A stretch of 64,000 bases of DNA from Saccharina japonica (GCA_008828725.1 MEHQ01001869.1:62001-126000); one strand, 5' to 3'; positions 1 to 11,916 are shown, counted from the first letter of the stretch. The notes: generated by a model from the sequence alone, not told the origin. Numbers and translations are program-made.

Positions 1-745
1 TGTTTTGTTGTTCAATTGATCTCGCGTTGTTAAGTTTTACTTGTAATAACATGCACAGCTACTAAAGTACCTGGTTTGAATGTACACACATTTCACGTTG
101 TAGGCAAAAGCATAGCCTTCCGTCGGGGTTGAGAACAAAGCATACCTACGAGTACCTATACCTATTATAGGAGAGGACCCCAGCTGGCGTATGATACGAA
201 CGTTCCCCTCACGGCCATACTACCGAGTACTGTACTGGGCTGCTGTGGGACCGCGTGTAGGTGCAAGGTAGGTGTGAATGGGGGTCAGGGATTGGTCGTA
301 CCACTGGCTGAAGTCTTGCCACGCAAAGATGAACGACCTCGCCAACTGAAAATTGTGGCGGACGTATTGTGGGGTTGTGTCGCGTGTGTGGCATCTGGCA
401 AACAATGCGTTGCTTGCTTGTGCTGACGAATTGCGGGCTATTTCCTGTTTGTTGTCCTCGCCCGTTGACAAAGTACTATCTATTTGCTTACCGGCTACTT
501 AGTTGTACTGGCGAAGCCCTGTGTATTGGTGGCCGAAAGCTACAGAAAAAAGAAACTAAAGGCGGGAAAGCTGCGAAAGCGGAAAAGTAATTTCAAAATT
601 ACAAAATTACGAAAGAAACAGGACAGCTTCGAAAGCGGAACAATTACAAAGTTTGATAATAAAATAAAAATAACAAACTACAGCACAAGTAACTCGTAAA
701 TATGGTACGCACCACTCTCTACTTCAAGTACTTGTTTTTTTTTTT
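1..745. other. No gene recognised
   Basis: Short open frames occur on both strands but none has a recognisable domain, a good start context or splice sites. The segment near 540-650 repeats GCGAAAGCGGAA-like words. Nothing else is supported here. Confidence 0.5.
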
Positions 746-753
746 CTATTAAT

Positions 754-1953
754 AGAGTGTTTGCGCAAAATACTTTTTAGAAAAATACTTTTCTAAAAAT
801 TGCCCCGCGGTAAAAATCAGCGGTATTTTTCTGAAAAAACGACCGGAAAATACTTTTCAGAAGTAACAATTTGGTCGGAATTTGCGGTATTTTTGTGCTC
901 TCTGTTCATTGGCGTACATCGTACCGAGATTTCACCCGACGCCCTGGGTCTCATCGACACCACCGAGAGCCGTACCTTGCACAGCCGACAAAAGCGCTGC
1001 TACTCGCAACACGGCAACTAACCACGGAGCGCACCGAGGCTCAAAATGTGTAGGCTAGAGTATGGCACGGACGAGTGGCGTTGGGCTGTCACGGCGGGCC
1101 GCTGCTGCGGCACTCGCCCACTTGATGTCGTCGTGGAAGGTGCCTCGATCAGAAATTGGTACTCTTACGTGCCGCCTGTATACCTCCCCATGATACAGCA
1201 TGAAAAGTCTTGTGTACCATCTCCGTAACACGACCGTGGTGGCGGCAGCACAGCAGCTGAAGCTACAGCTGCAGCAGCAGCAGCAGCAGCAGCAGCAGCG
1301 GCGGCGGCGGCGCGGCGGGGGCGGGCGCGGAGGCGACTGCGCCGCTGTGCGAGGGGGTCGGGCGTGCTTGAATCGTAGCGTTGGCACTCGTAGGCTCGAG
1401 CAGCAGCGCAATAGTAAGAAAAAAAGCCAATCAATCCCATGATTGAAAGTAGCCAAAACGGAAGCTGCTCGCTGCTGAGCTGCTGTTGCTGCTGTGCTGA
1501 GCTACGAGTACTACTGCTGCTGAGCTGCTGCTCCTGCTGCTGCTGACCCTAGCCACCCCTAGGAGAGTACGAGTAGCTGCTGCTATTAATAACTGTGCTG
1601 CTGCTTCTGCTTGCTGTCTGGGTATACAGCGGCTGCCGCCGATGCTGAGTTGCGGCTGCTGTTGATATATGCCCTGCTTGTATTCGTTGCTGTTTTTGCT
1701 ATAGGATGCACCTGGTACCACGAGTCTTTTGTACATACGTTCGTACTGCTGTGCTGGTATACGAATTTTTGTTTATTTCGTTTTTGTCTCCCCGTGCTCA
1801 CCCGCTTCCCTGTTTCGTACGGCACGAAGGGTTTGCAAAGTCGTTTTTGGGTTTGCTTTTGCGCAAACACTAATAAATCGTGAGGGGAAGGAAATTCACT
1901 TTTTTTAGCGTCCAGAAAAATAATTTCTGAAAAGACATTTGCGCAAACACTCT
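754..1953. mobile_element. Non-autonomous TIR DNA transposon, 1.2 kb
   Basis: The two ends are a perfect 16-bp inverted repeat, AGAGTGTTTGCGCAAA at 754-769 and its reverse complement at 1938-1953. Both ends are flanked by AAT (751-753 and 1954-1956), a possible 3-bp target duplication. The similarity continues inward with mismatches, and an extra copy of the right-end word (TTTTGCGCAAACACTAATAA) lies near 1857, as if an end had been duplicated. The inside holds CAG/CTG-rich low-complexity sequence and a hydrophobic frame at 1611-1883, but no transposase was recognised. The superfamily is not assigned. Confidence 0.6.
1268..1316. repeat. CAG/CGG trinucleotide run
   Basis: About ten CAG units are followed directly by CGG units. 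Depending on frame this reads as poly-Gln, poly-Ala or poly-Ser, which explains the long open frames on both strands. It lies inside the 1.2-kb TIR element. Confidence 0.85.
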
Positions 1954-1984
1954 AATATTAAAAATATACCTGGTACATCATACT

Positions 1985-2165
1985 CGAGTTTACTCAGACT
2001 ATCGGTAACATTTTTTACTCCGAGTACTGACAGTATTAGAGTACTGGCGACCTAGTTACTGCGAGTAATTGGGAGTATACGCAGTGATGAACGCTCAAAT
2101 ATTACGAGTGCAAGGAGTACCCGCGGTATGGGACCCATAAATACTTGCAGTATTGGCCGTACATA
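1985..2165. repeat. Fragment of the ACTCGGAGTA palindrome repeat
   Basis: Contains words such as CTCCGAGTACTGACAGTATT and AAGGAGTACCCGCGGTAT that recur at 27.2-27.3 kb and 44.8 kb. It is a diverged piece of the same dispersed repeat, immediately right of the 1.2-kb TIR element. Confidence 0.6.
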
Positions 2166-2188
2166 TCCGCAGTACGTAAACGTATACT

Positions 2189-2240
2189 TAGAACAAGGTT
2201 CCCCTCCGGGACGTGCCTAGGGGAGTGGCGCAAGAACGGA
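2189..2240 (+). other. Diverged copy of the CAAGG-UUCG hairpin motif
   Basis: Reads ACAAGGTTCCCCTCCGGG, then a short spacer, then GGGGAGTGGCGCAAG. The order of blocks matches the motif at 4547, 15672, 18198, 23931 and, on the minus strand, at 23.5 and 52.2 kb. It lacks the TA that precedes the other copies, so it is probably an old fragment. Confidence 0.5.
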
Positions 2241-2357
2241 TTGAAAACCTACTACAGCATGCGATATGGTACTATCATGCGCGTATCACATAGTACGTAC
2301 GACGTTGAACAGCATCTGCACTTTTGGATAAAACATACAGGGAAACAAAAATACTAA

Positions 2358-2935
2358 GTTTGAGTGTGGGTGGTTGAAACTGACTTGGTTTTAGTGTTAG
2401 GGCATCGAAATCGACTTGGTTTTAAATAGAGATCGAAATTGACTTGATTTTCGTGTTGGGTCGGAGAAACTTGGGTTTTGAGTGGGGGACTGATTATTGT
2501 GTGGGGATCGTAATTGGCTTGAGTTTTGCGCGGGGGGTCGAAATTGATTTGGTTTTGAGTGTCAGGGTCGAAAATGACTTGGTTTTAGTGTCGGGCTGGA
2601 AGTTGACTGTTTTAGTCAGGGCCGAAAAGCACTTGGTTTTATTAGTGTCGGGTCATCGAACATGCCTTGGGTTTAGAATTAGGATCGAAATTGGATTGAT
2701 TTTAGTGTTACTGTAGGTTCAAAATTAGCTTGATTTTGTGTCGGGGATCGAAATTGACTTGGTGCGGGGATCGAAATAGGCTTGGTTTTTGTTCGGGAGG
2801 TCCAACTTGACTTGGCTTTTATTTTACGTGGTGTGCGGGCCGAAAATTAAAGGTTTTTAGTGGGGGATTGAAGCTCACTTACTCTTTGTGTCGGGTCGAA
2901 AATACCTTGGTTTTGGTGTGCGGGGCTAGAACGTG
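2358..2935. repeat. Minisatellite, ~35-45-bp unit
   Basis: About fifteen imperfect tandem copies of a unit close to GGTCGAAATTGACTTGGTTT followed by TAGTGTCGG. Unit length varies and copies differ at many positions, so the array is old. The open frame at 2444-2716 only reflects the repeat. Confidence 0.85.
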
Positions 2936-3468
2936 CGGCGTGCACCGCTAACCTCTACTAACAACCAGTTATTCGGAATTCGGAGTACGATCTAACGAGA
3001 TGGATAGATATCGCGCTGCTTCATTGTTGGCAAGGGTTGTTTTTTCTCATTAAATTACCCAGTGGTATGTATACGCAGCGCCTTACCCTGTCGATCGTAG
3101 ATCTGCTGTGCTTTCGACTGCTCACGAAAATCGCCACAGCAGCAGTAGTAGCAGCAACCAGTAGTGTTGTTCTACCTGTGGCAGGATGCATGCATGTACC
3201 ACACTGCAGCAGAGACCTTTTGCCCTACAGATGACAGGGTCCATTAAAAAAAGCATCTCCAGTATATATAGAGACCCACATCAGCAATACAACCCAGACA
3301 CACTACCGAAATCGTTTGATCTTGCTTCCTGCCGCGCTGGCGGACGGCAGGCGTGTATAGCGTTGTGAAGCCAGCTGGTTGTAGCACTGCAGTGTTCGTG
3401 TTTTGTCGGTTGTCTGTGGTGTTTGCGAACGTACTACGTACATAATAAAAAAGGGGGAAAAAAAGGGG
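2936..3468. other. No gene recognised
   Basis: Unique-looking sequence with scattered CAGCAG words. Small open frames (3037-3234, 3186-3368) have no supporting features. Confidence 0.4.
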
Positions 3469-3550
3469 AAAAAAACATCTCGCCGAGGATCGAACTCATG
3501 CCTTCGGAGTCAAAATCGGGCACCGAGACCTTTTGACCAAAATACAAAAG
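3469..3550 (-). pseudogene. tRNA-like remnant (possibly Gln-type) with poly-T end
   Basis: Read on the minus strand the segment contains GAGTTCGATCCTCG, close to the tRNA B box and T-loop, an upstream A-box-like TTGGTCAAAAGG, a TTTTGACTCC stretch that could be a TTG anticodon loop, and a 3' end GGCGAGATGTTTTTTT resembling a Pol III terminator. The acceptor stem cannot be closed over a normal 72-76 nt length, so a decayed tRNA or SINE head is more likely than a working gene. The isotype is a guess. Confidence 0.35.
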
Positions 3551-4546
3551 ATCCAAATTACCATGTATTATTTTTTGCGGCACACGAGATATGCACAACA
3601 TCCCGTACATACGACACACATCACAGATCATAGATAGCACAGCAGCAGAGACGAGAGAAGGTGGAAATTGGTGATGACTGATTGACGGATGCAAGCCTCT
3701 GACAAAGCAACTATGGATAACCACAGCAGTACATGGTGGACCTGCCACACACCGCGTGGTGTAGTACGCTGCTGCTTGTGATGCTCATGCTATGTATAGG
3801 CGGTGTTTTAACGTTGTTGTGTTGCTAAATTTGCATGTTGTGTTTGATGTTGTCTGAAGTCTCTCACCGTGGATTCCTGCGGTGAGATTCGGGGAAGAAA
3901 CATGATACAAATCGGGAAAATAATAACAGTTTATATACTAAATTTCAACCAAATTGTTCCTTGTCATTTCGGCCAGAGTGAGTTCGGACCTTTCACACAC
4001 ACCAGCAGCAGAGCAGCAGAACAGAAATGTAGAGAGTACGGCCTGCAGGCTCCGATTATCACAGCTGGCCACAGCAGTACATCACACATGAGCGTGTCAC
4101 ACACGCAAGGCGTTACCTGCTGGTGCTTATGCTGCGTACTTGTAACGTTGTGCTCCCTGCATGTGATGTTGTCTACCTGTGGTATACCAATGGGTATACT
4201 GGCACTGCTGGTACAAATGTCTGGGCTATCCTGTGCTCATGACGAGCTCGCGGACGGGCAAAACAACGAAAAGAAGAACATTATTATTATTTACTGGCAC
4301 GTACGTACGTACAAAAAAAGGCCTCAAGCAGAAAACCAGGGAAATCGGCTTATCCACTCCCGCGGGAAAAAAAACTTCGAGCGCCCGCCACGCGAGCCAC
4401 AGAGCTCGGATCGAGCCCAAACCTCGACCAATGTGTCCGGCCGGGCCTCCTGTGTCGGTGTACTTAGCGTTTTGCCGAAAAGCGCTCGCGCGGAGAGAAA
4501 AGTTGCGAAAAGTGCGAAAATTTCACAAACATAAATATACATACAA
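3551..4546. other. CAG/CACA-rich sequence, no convincing gene
   Basis: Two loosely similar blocks (about 3590-3860 and 3980-4180) share CACAGCAGTACAT, GCTGCTTGTGATGCTCATGC-like words and TGATGTTGTCT, suggesting an old ~380-bp tandem duplication. A 221-codon frame at 3869-4534 starts at GTG and runs through repeat sequence, so it is not called as a gene. GC-rich sequence at 4370-4500 resembles the segment left of the second family C copy. Confidence 0.45.
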
Positions 4547-5590
4547 GGCTCCTCTTCGGGGAGTGGGGTGTTCCCCGCGGGGCGACGCAAGCTGGGAAGT
4601 CCCACCGAAAAACCGAGCTATCGCCATCCAGCTGTAATCATAGAAAACGGGGAAACCGAGTACTCTCCATTCAGCGGTAATCGTAGTAAAACGGGTTTTG
4701 CTAACGTACGCGTATTCTTTTAATTTATAAGGAAATTGACGTTATTACCACAATAAAAAACATGTTATTTTTGTCTCGAATGGCGAGGGCAGTTTTTCTC
4801 GTGTTTGCCAAAACCTGTCATTATCATAGTTTGTGAAACAATATCACGATCGGCGAAAATGTCACCTTGTTTTTCCTGGCATGCTTCGGTTGTTAGACAT
4901 GGCGGTATGTACCACAGCAAGCAGCATGTCGTTCTCGTATACGTACAGTCATATTACGAGTACAGTCGAAATACATCAGTCGTATCATATATACGTAGGT
5001 GGATGGTCGTATCGCTCCGAAGACGTACGCGTACGTACCCAGGTGCGTAAAATGGTTGAAAAGAGTTTTAAGTGAATTGCGAAAAAGCTTGGAAGAAAAT
5101 GAAACAACGAAAGAGCAGTCGCAGACGCAGTGGAGAGCGAGTCACACTGTAGGCAAGTGGTTAGAGCAAAATATATAACCAAAAACGGTTGAAAGCCAAG
5201 CATAATAGACATTTACAGTTGTACTCGGGAAGTTATCTCTCAAAAATGGGTACAATTTTCTTTTGGCCGATCGCGTGGCTCGCTGGGCATGTTTTATACT
5301 TGATTCCAGGCTGTGCCCGTTTTTGAGTGAAAACCGACCGGGTATACCCGTTTTTGGTTACTTCCCTAATAAAATTATCATTGTAGTATGCCAGAGCGGG
5401 GCCGGTATATAGCGGACAAGAACAAATAGCAGTACGTATCTTGGGGCAGATGGGCAGGTACTGTAGGTGCAAGGGGTTGTTCCACTATGAAAATTTTCGT
5501 ATCCGGTCGCCGGCATCTGTGCGGAGCCCTTGTAGCGGCCCAACTAAATAACAAAACAAAAAGCGGGGGCAGCACAGTAGTCCCCACCCA

Positions 5591-5910
5591 CAGACATGAC
5601 AGGACTCAACCGCGTATCATCCCACCCACCAAAGCATCCATCCACCCACCTAACCACCAACCCACCCCAACACCACGCGCTATAACAGTACAGCAGTACA
5701 GTATTAATAGTGCGTAGGTGAGGAGCATGGGGCTGCTGTATCGTACTGGCGGGTAAAGGTGATACAACACAAATCAGGGACATCGCAGACACGACAGCAC
5801 TCAACCACGTACCAACCCACCCACGCACCCACTCAAACACCCACCCACCCACCCACCAACTCACCCACACACCATGTGCTGCATCAGTACAGCAGTACGT
5901 AAGTGAGGAT
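5591..5910. repeat. Two tandem copies of a ~185-bp CCCA-rich unit
   Basis: Each unit holds CAGACAYGACAGSACTCAAC, then a run of CCAACCCACCCA-type words, then AGTACAGCAGTA and a YGTARGTGAGGA end. Related CCCA/GTGGGTGG-rich blocks lie near 33.5, 40.8 and 42.1-42.3 kb. Confidence 0.7.
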
Positions 5911-5914
5911 CAAC

Positions 5915-6350
5915 CTTTCGATCGATCGCACAACAACAGGAGTAACAACAACAGCAGTATACAGGAATCACAACGTACTTATTGTGTAAGTCTTACAGCA
6001 GGAAGCAGCAGCAACACTGCCGTAATACGTCGTAATGCTGTAGAGTATGTACACCTGGTGTGTGCGCACGTTTGTGCGTATGCTGACACAATATCCCTGA
6101 AGCAACACACGTACAGGTACATACTGTCCCTTTCGATCGATCGTACACCAATAGGAGTAACAACAGCAGTATGCAGCAGGAAACACCACTTATTGTCTAT
6201 CTACTACTTCCAGCAGCAAGCAACACCAACACTCGTGTACTACGTCGTAATGCTGTAGAGTACGCGCACCTGGTGTGTGCGCACATGTGTGCATATGTGT
6301 GCTGGTACAACAACCCTGAAACAAAACACGTATATACATGATACATGCTG
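5915..6350. repeat. Two tandem ~210-bp units within family C
   Basis: Both units run from CGATCGATCG through AGGAGTAACAACA, AACACT...TACGTCGTAATGCTGTAGAG and GGTGTGTGCGCAC. A third diverged unit lies at 19010-19225 in the second family C copy. Confidence 0.7.
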
Positions 6351-6942
6351 TCGCTTTGGTGCGTGCTCATGAGTTCATACACATCCAGCGTAAGCCGCAG
6401 CAGCAGCACTCTGTAGTAGTACAATTTCGAGTATCATCATACTGCGCCTGCTAGCTGTTGTCTCATGCCTGGTACGCCGCAATATAGCAGAGCGAGAGCA
6501 AGAAGCAGCACCACTCGGTAGATTGACACCCCTACGAGCATGACACTGCTGCTGCTGTGGTTGCATCTGACGACGTACAAGACTCATGATACGCACCAGG
6601 TTACCAGGTACCCTACATTTACCATTATGCCCGGAAATGTTACCACCGTTTGGATTTCAAAAAAATTACGAAACATTTCTTACATTTTCGGAGAAATTGG
6701 TGCGGTAAAAAACTCGATGCGGTGAGATCCCTCGTTTCGTCGTAGGCACACCTGATGCAGCAGTGTGCTCATGACCCCGTGTCATAACCATACGCCTGCA
6801 CAATGTCAGAGATGCTGTCGCGTCGCTGCTGTTGCTGCATGTGTGCAGATGTTCGATGCCGCTCGATGTGCACGTCGGTGTGCCCTCCTTTACTCGTCGT
6901 GTAGAAACCGACATGGCAAAATCACAAAATCACCCGCTTGCC

Positions 6943-7180
6943 GCAGAGACCGGGTTTCACGTTGCCCTGCTCGGCTCGACCGAGTGGGACGGGGTACCCC
7001 GGGAAACCGACTCTATTTTTTCGGCTTCGCGAGCGCCCCGCGCGGGCCACGGGCCGCGGCCGAGGGCGAGGCCCGGGGGGCGCGCTCCCCGGCCGGCCCC
7101 CCGCGGGCCGAGCCCGGCGCCGGCGAGCTCGGCCGGGAGGGCGAGGCGCGAAAACGCGCCGCCGGGCAAAAAAATCACAA
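6943..7180 (+). repeat. GC-rich structured island, copy 1
   Basis: About 240 bp of very GC-rich sequence in an otherwise ~45-50% GC region, nearly identical to 21005-21240. Its left part can fold as an outer stem GGTTTC/GAAACC enclosing a CTCGGCTCGACCGAG hairpin and the palindrome GGGGTACCCC. The rest is a run of CCGGCC/GGGCGAGG words ending in GGGCAAAAAAAT. Proline/arginine-rich frames here are composition effects. Confidence 0.7.
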
Positions 7181-7200
7181 TCCTACTTTGTTATATACTC

Positions 7201-8168
7201 GTAGAAGAATGTCTTACTCGTCTCAGTCTGGAGTTTGGCGGAACAAAGAGAAACGTTGGGAAACGGGGTAGGGGGTAGGAAAGGATGTGGTTCCAGTGGA
7301 GAATACATGGGAATACATGGTACGGAGAGGCCACGGGAGGGCATACGCAGTGTGTCGTTACAACAAGGACCACGACAGCAACAGCCACAGTAGCAGCAGA
7401 ACAGCAGCAGCAGTAGCAGTATAGCAGCACCGCAGCAGCGGCAGCAGCAGCAGAGCACAGCGTCGACGGCAGGAGAAAAGGGGAGTAGGGATATAGCACA
7501 TGACTACTGCTGTCGAGTAGACGTTTTGTAATACAAGACAATTCATGAGAAACAGAAACTATGGTCCAGGCTGGGTTTCTTATTTCAGAGAGGGAGGTCT
7601 GTACACTACAGTAACTTCTAGGGCTTGGCACTGACACAGTATGTACTGGCAGTAGTAACTTACTGGTAGTATCAATCTACTGATTGACCCGGCCAGTATA
7701 TTAGCCAGTCGTTTTTTCTCATGTACGTCCAAGAAAGACGCCATATTGTAGTACGGAAACCCACACACTGTGATTCGAAAGAAGAGAGGAGAAACGAGAG
7801 ACAATATACTGCTGCAGTCCAGTATACTGATTGGTTTTGACGCCAGTATACATTGCTACTGACTGAGTCAGCCAGTGCCCAGCCCTACTAACTTCAAAAT
7901 AACGACCCTCGAATTTCCTATTATTCTCAAAATCTCAGCCTCGCTTTCTTATTAGCTTGTTTCTTATCAGGTGTCCTGTACTGTTGTATCTGAAGTGTTT
8001 TTTTATCGAAAATACTCCCAGAAACCGGAGCGTCTGTACTTTGTTATGCTGTAAAAATATTTCAGCCGTTCGTTGCTGGCCGTCGAAATGGAAAAATGAT
8101 TTTTTGAATGTTGCATCCTGAGGACTTTCCCCTGCCTCGAGCTATTCCCTTGTAGTGAATGGTACCCG
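7201..8168. other. CAG run and dispersed repeat F, no gene
   Basis: A CAG-rich tract occupies about 7375-7455. From 7555 to 7990 the sequence shares blocks with 63298-63455, including CTATGGTCCAGGCTGGGTTT/TTATTT and TGTCCTGTACTGT, so this is a second copy of a dispersed repeat. Frames on both strands are shadows of the CAG tract. Confidence 0.55.
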
Positions 8169-8225
8169 GTGCATCAGATAGCCAAAGGTGGTAGAGGAGG
8201 GGTCAAAGTAAGAACAATACGCGGG

Positions 8226-8738
8226 ATGGGGGGAATACATAATAACCCTTTACCCCTTTGGGGACCACTGCTGAGCGAAGTACATGACAACTCTGAACTG
8301 ATGTGTGGTGGCTCACGGCTACTGCTGCTGCTGTGCCGCAGAAAAAGGTATTTTCGTTTCAAAGCAGATAGGATCCGAAACACTCACCCTCAGACTCGTG
8401 TCGCTGTCGTCAGTAGCACAACCTCTGCCACATGCCTAAGATCCCCTCACCATACTGCTCAGAGGCGCTTTCTTGGTTCTTTCGATTCACAAGCAATCAA
8501 CCAGGCACGAGGTGCAGACGCTTGCGAGTACCGACACGAATTCGCACTCGACAAAAAAAGGGTTGTTTCATACTCTTCTGAAGGCGTGTTTCAACCGGGG
8601 ACTGTGTTGAGTTTTTCGTCAATGCCGCAAGTTAAAGCATCGCTATCGATCAATAGGGGGCACTCGGTCACTAAGCAGGAGCAAAACAGGTGCCTAACAG
8701 CTAGGATTGTGGCAGAGAAGAAACAAGGGAGGAGGTGA
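8226..8738 (+). CDS. Hypothetical protein candidate, 170 aa
   Basis: An ATG at 8226 opens a 170-codon frame ending with TGA at 8736; the frame is open further upstream to a GTG at 8169. Composition is ordinary, with basic residues throughout and a Leu run near the start (LLLLLC). No domain, signal peptide or clear membrane segment was recognised and no neighbouring exon could be linked. GC is slightly higher than in the flanks. It could be a single-exon gene, an exon, or a chance frame; the length alone is the argument. Confidence 0.27.
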   Translation: MGGIHNNPLPLWGPLLSEVHDNSELMCGGSRLLLLLCRRKRYFRFKADRIRNTHPQTRVAVVSSTTSATCLRSPHHTAQRRFLGSFDSQAINQARGADACEYRHEFALDKKRVVSYSSEGVFQPGTVLSFSSMPQVKASLSINRGHSVTKQEQNRCLTARIVAEKKQGRR

Positions 8739-8811
8739 AGACTCATTGAGCTGCGGTGTTGGTTGCTCGCGTACTCAAAGATAATCATTTTTTCACCGAA
8801 AACAAATGTAT

Positions 8812-9307
8812 ACTATGATCAAGTCAAATTAGTGAGAATGAAATCGTTATTTTCGTGAAGTTGTTAAAGCTGAAAAAAAAATATTGTTTGTTTTTGCTGG
8901 AAATCTTAACTTCAATCAAGTCAATACCTGGATTTTAGGATTTTAGTGCAAAAGTCTTGACAACTTTTTCGAGCATGAAACATTTTTCACAATAATCATG
9001 TCAAATTATGGTCGATATATTAGTGTTTATTGTGGCAGCTAATGCTGACAGTTTTTTTTTGTTTTGCGCCTGGAAACCAATATTTTAATCAAGTCAACCA
9101 AAACCCATTTTAGTGCTACATTTTTCATCGGGAAACAAGTTGTGCTACAATCAAGTCAAATTGCCGTCGACAGTATTGTTTTTATTGCAGCAGTTGTTAT
9201 TCGTGCTCCCCTTTCCTTTTGTTTTGGCTGTAAAATTATACTTTATTAAGTCAATCAAGTCAATCATGTGTGGGAGTCTTGACTTATTGTTCAAAGAAAA
9301 CAATAAG
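8812..9307. repeat. 160-176-bp satellite, left part
   Basis: About three units recur with starts near 8819, 8995 and 9151, each carrying ATCAAGTCAAATT, a GTCGATA/GTCGACA step and TTGTGGCAG or TTGCAGCAG. The same unit resumes at 13730 and at 14750-15080, so the LTR element at 9308-13718 lies within the satellite. Confidence 0.75.
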
Positions 9308-9595
9308 TGAATACTCTCAGCACGGGTGAGCTTGGGTCACGAGGTGCGGTGAAGGTAGCCAGAAGGAGGTAAATACACTCGAATTACTTTTTCCAAGAAG
9401 ACGAAGTCCCCAAGAGGGAAGGAGTTATAGAAGAGAGAGCACGCGCGGCGTGCTTGTTCCGCCAAAAACATCCCCGAGACCCCCAAATGTCCAACCAAGA
9501 TAAATCAAAATTATCTCATGTGGAACTCCCCGAATATCCGTACGTATGTCTTTTGCAGTTACATCTATCAGACGTTGTACGAGTATGTTCTTACA
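9308..9595. repeat. Left LTR of the 9.3-13.7 kb element
   Basis: Starts TGAATACTCTCAGCACGG and ends GAGTATGTTCTTACA. It pairs over its full length with 13431-13718, including the block GTCCAACCAAGATAAATCAA. Confidence 0.85.
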
Positions 9596-10567
9596 TGCCT
9601 CCTACTCGTAGCATCGTCATGATAATGCACACCCTTTCCAGGGTTTCAACTCTGCAAAACATGAACATTTTCCGTACCTAGCACAAAATGTGTACCAGGT
9701 ATCATTCAAGGAAACCTCAATACAAAATAAAACCGATATAAGCATATACTCCAAAACCAAACAAAAATCCTATACTCAAAGATCACTAACAATCTACATC
9801 CTTTCATCACGCAGAATTCACAAACTCCAAATACCCGAAGTCAAACATGGGGTTTCCCAACATATATGCCACATTATCTCCCGTAACTATATCCTTACGC
9901 CTCAATACATTCTGCCATACAATTTCCTTTCCCTATCCAATAAGATTACTGCTGTATACAGCTTCGAATAATGAAACCACCCAGCCAAGTCTTCAACTAT
10001 CCAAGTTCTCGTACACGAATATCATCACCATTCATCCAATATGAATCACCAATTTTTCCAACTAAATGCGCACTCACTCGTAATATAACTGTAATACCTA
10101 GCGTACATGAGGAGCCCTAACGTCAAAACTCGAATATTACCAAAGTCCCTCCTACACTATAGGCACATACATACAACCCTTTTCAAAACTAAAGTAAGCA
10201 CAAATCTATCCATCAATTCACTTGTCCCATTTCAACAGTGAACATGTCGGCAACCCATGAGTTGTTTCAGAGCGTACCACCCTGATCAATAACATGTGTT
10301 CCATTACTCAATTCTGTGATCCACTCAAACTACGTAAACTCCTAACAACTCCTAGACGTTACATCGATACGCCATCACGGCCCACCAATGAATCCGTCTC
10401 AATACCGTAAACCAAACAAATGCATGATATAAGTGGAAGCTATACACGAGCATATGATCTCATCATCACCCCCTGCTCGTGTGCTGTCCTTTCGACATAT
10501 AAGCATGCATCTCATTTTCTAGCTACAGCATGGTTCTAGCATACCGCCCAAACTTTATTCAGTGGCC

Positions 10568-10832
10568 AATGCCCACACCGTTTTTTGGAGATAGCCCCTG
10601 AAATTTGGCACACGTGGTTTATGCGCCCTACGCGAGACTTTAACAGATGTTTTTTTTTCCGTCAGATATTGTTTGTTTTGTAATTGTTTAAAATTTTTGG
10701 GTCTTAAGAGGTCCAAAATTTCCGGCGAAAGAAAGAAAAGAAAAGAAACCCATTCGTAAAAGGCTCGGGTAGGGCGCATAAAACACGTGTACCAAATTTC
10801 AGGGTCTATCTCCAAACAACGGCGTGGACATT
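10568..10832. mobile_element. 265-bp MITE with ~65-bp inverted ends
   Basis: The left end AATGCCCACACCGTTTTTTG is matched by the reverse complement of the right end, AATGTCCACGCCGTTGTTTG. Pairing continues through GGAGATAG and CCTGAAATTTGG to CGCCCTAC. The whole sequence can fold into one long hairpin. It sits in the interior of the LTR element, so it arrived later. It shares the subterminal CCTGAAATTTGG word and its length with the element at 15146-15412. Confidence 0.75.
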
Positions 10833-11916
10833 TTGACGTTTGTGCGGTAAAAGTGCAATAATAGGCGTTGCCTCGTGATTACTTAGTTTCAGTATATAAT
10901 CGATTTTGGGCGTTAAATATGACTTAATATGACCATACGCAGTCAGATCTTCGTGTATTTGCGTGGAACTTTGTACAAACATGCCTTGGACCACCTAGAA
11001 GCGGCTCGTTCAGAAAAAAAGATGAGGGGAGGAAACAATTTCCTACGGAAACGCCTGACTGTTGTTGACCACTTTGAAGGCCTGTGATTGGTCGGGCCAC
11101 ATTTTCAGCGATAGCGCCAGTTCTAGGTCCTTGAACAACACATTGGCGATGTCACCCTCTTCCACTGTTCATGGCGGTCACTATGATACAAAGTACGTTA
11201 CATTGGAGTTGCTATTGCATGCGGCATTCGTGACTGACGAAATTTCGGGTGATATGCCTGAACCAGCTCGTATCTCAAACCCATCAATCATCAATACCCC
11301 TTCATTAGATCTTAATGCGACGAACAGCATCGAAATTAATTATCCCTGAACATAAAAAATGAAAACATTTCGGCCGCGCTTGCATCGGTAGATTATACTA
11401 AAGTAAACATACGGGCATATCATCAGGATTTTGACGTTTTTCCGTGGGTCGTAGTTTAGTCAAACGCAGTTGGACCATATATTCGATGCTCGCATGTGCG
11501 AATAATCAACAAATAAGGTACGCGAACACAAAAAAACAGCCCGTCCGGCCGTGTGCTTGCTTCTGCCAAGCTACAAGGCTGCACCGAGGGTCAGAAGCTG
11601 CGTTCGGTATTATATCTGCCACATTTTGCCCTTCCTACATGCAACATTTACGCCCAAGTCTCCAATCCTGCATGGTTCGCACCGTATACAAAAAGTAAAA
11701 CACGAAAACCTCGACCGACTCGGAAACGAACATAGAACTACAGTATGTAGGAGCATCGCTAACAGCCTGGCAGTCTACGCATACGACAGGCATCAACGCA
11801 TGCACAAAATGAATCAAGCCATGCATTTGTTCCCTGCAATTAATAGAAAAGCAATACGTACCGTAGAAAAACAAATCGCAACATACCGAAGGGGGGAGGG
11901 CAAACACAAGACCTGT

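Larger units (their letters stand above)
4547..7200 (+). mobile_element. Dispersed repeat family C, copy 1
   Basis: The left end is the hairpin motif TACAAGGCTCCTCTTCGGGG. The right end is the GC-rich island at 6943-7180 followed by TACTTTGTTATATA. The same parts occur in the same order at 18198-21262: left motif, a stretch ending in TTCTCGTATACGTA, the tandem unit with GTGTGTGCGCAC, and the GC-rich island. No transposase or reverse transcriptase was recognised. It is probably a non-autonomous element; exact ends need alignment. Confidence 0.5.

Noticed and set aside
3869-4534. 221-codon plus-strand frame
   Set aside because: GTG start, mixed repeat content, and the end lies in GC-rich sequence next to family C. 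No support beyond length.
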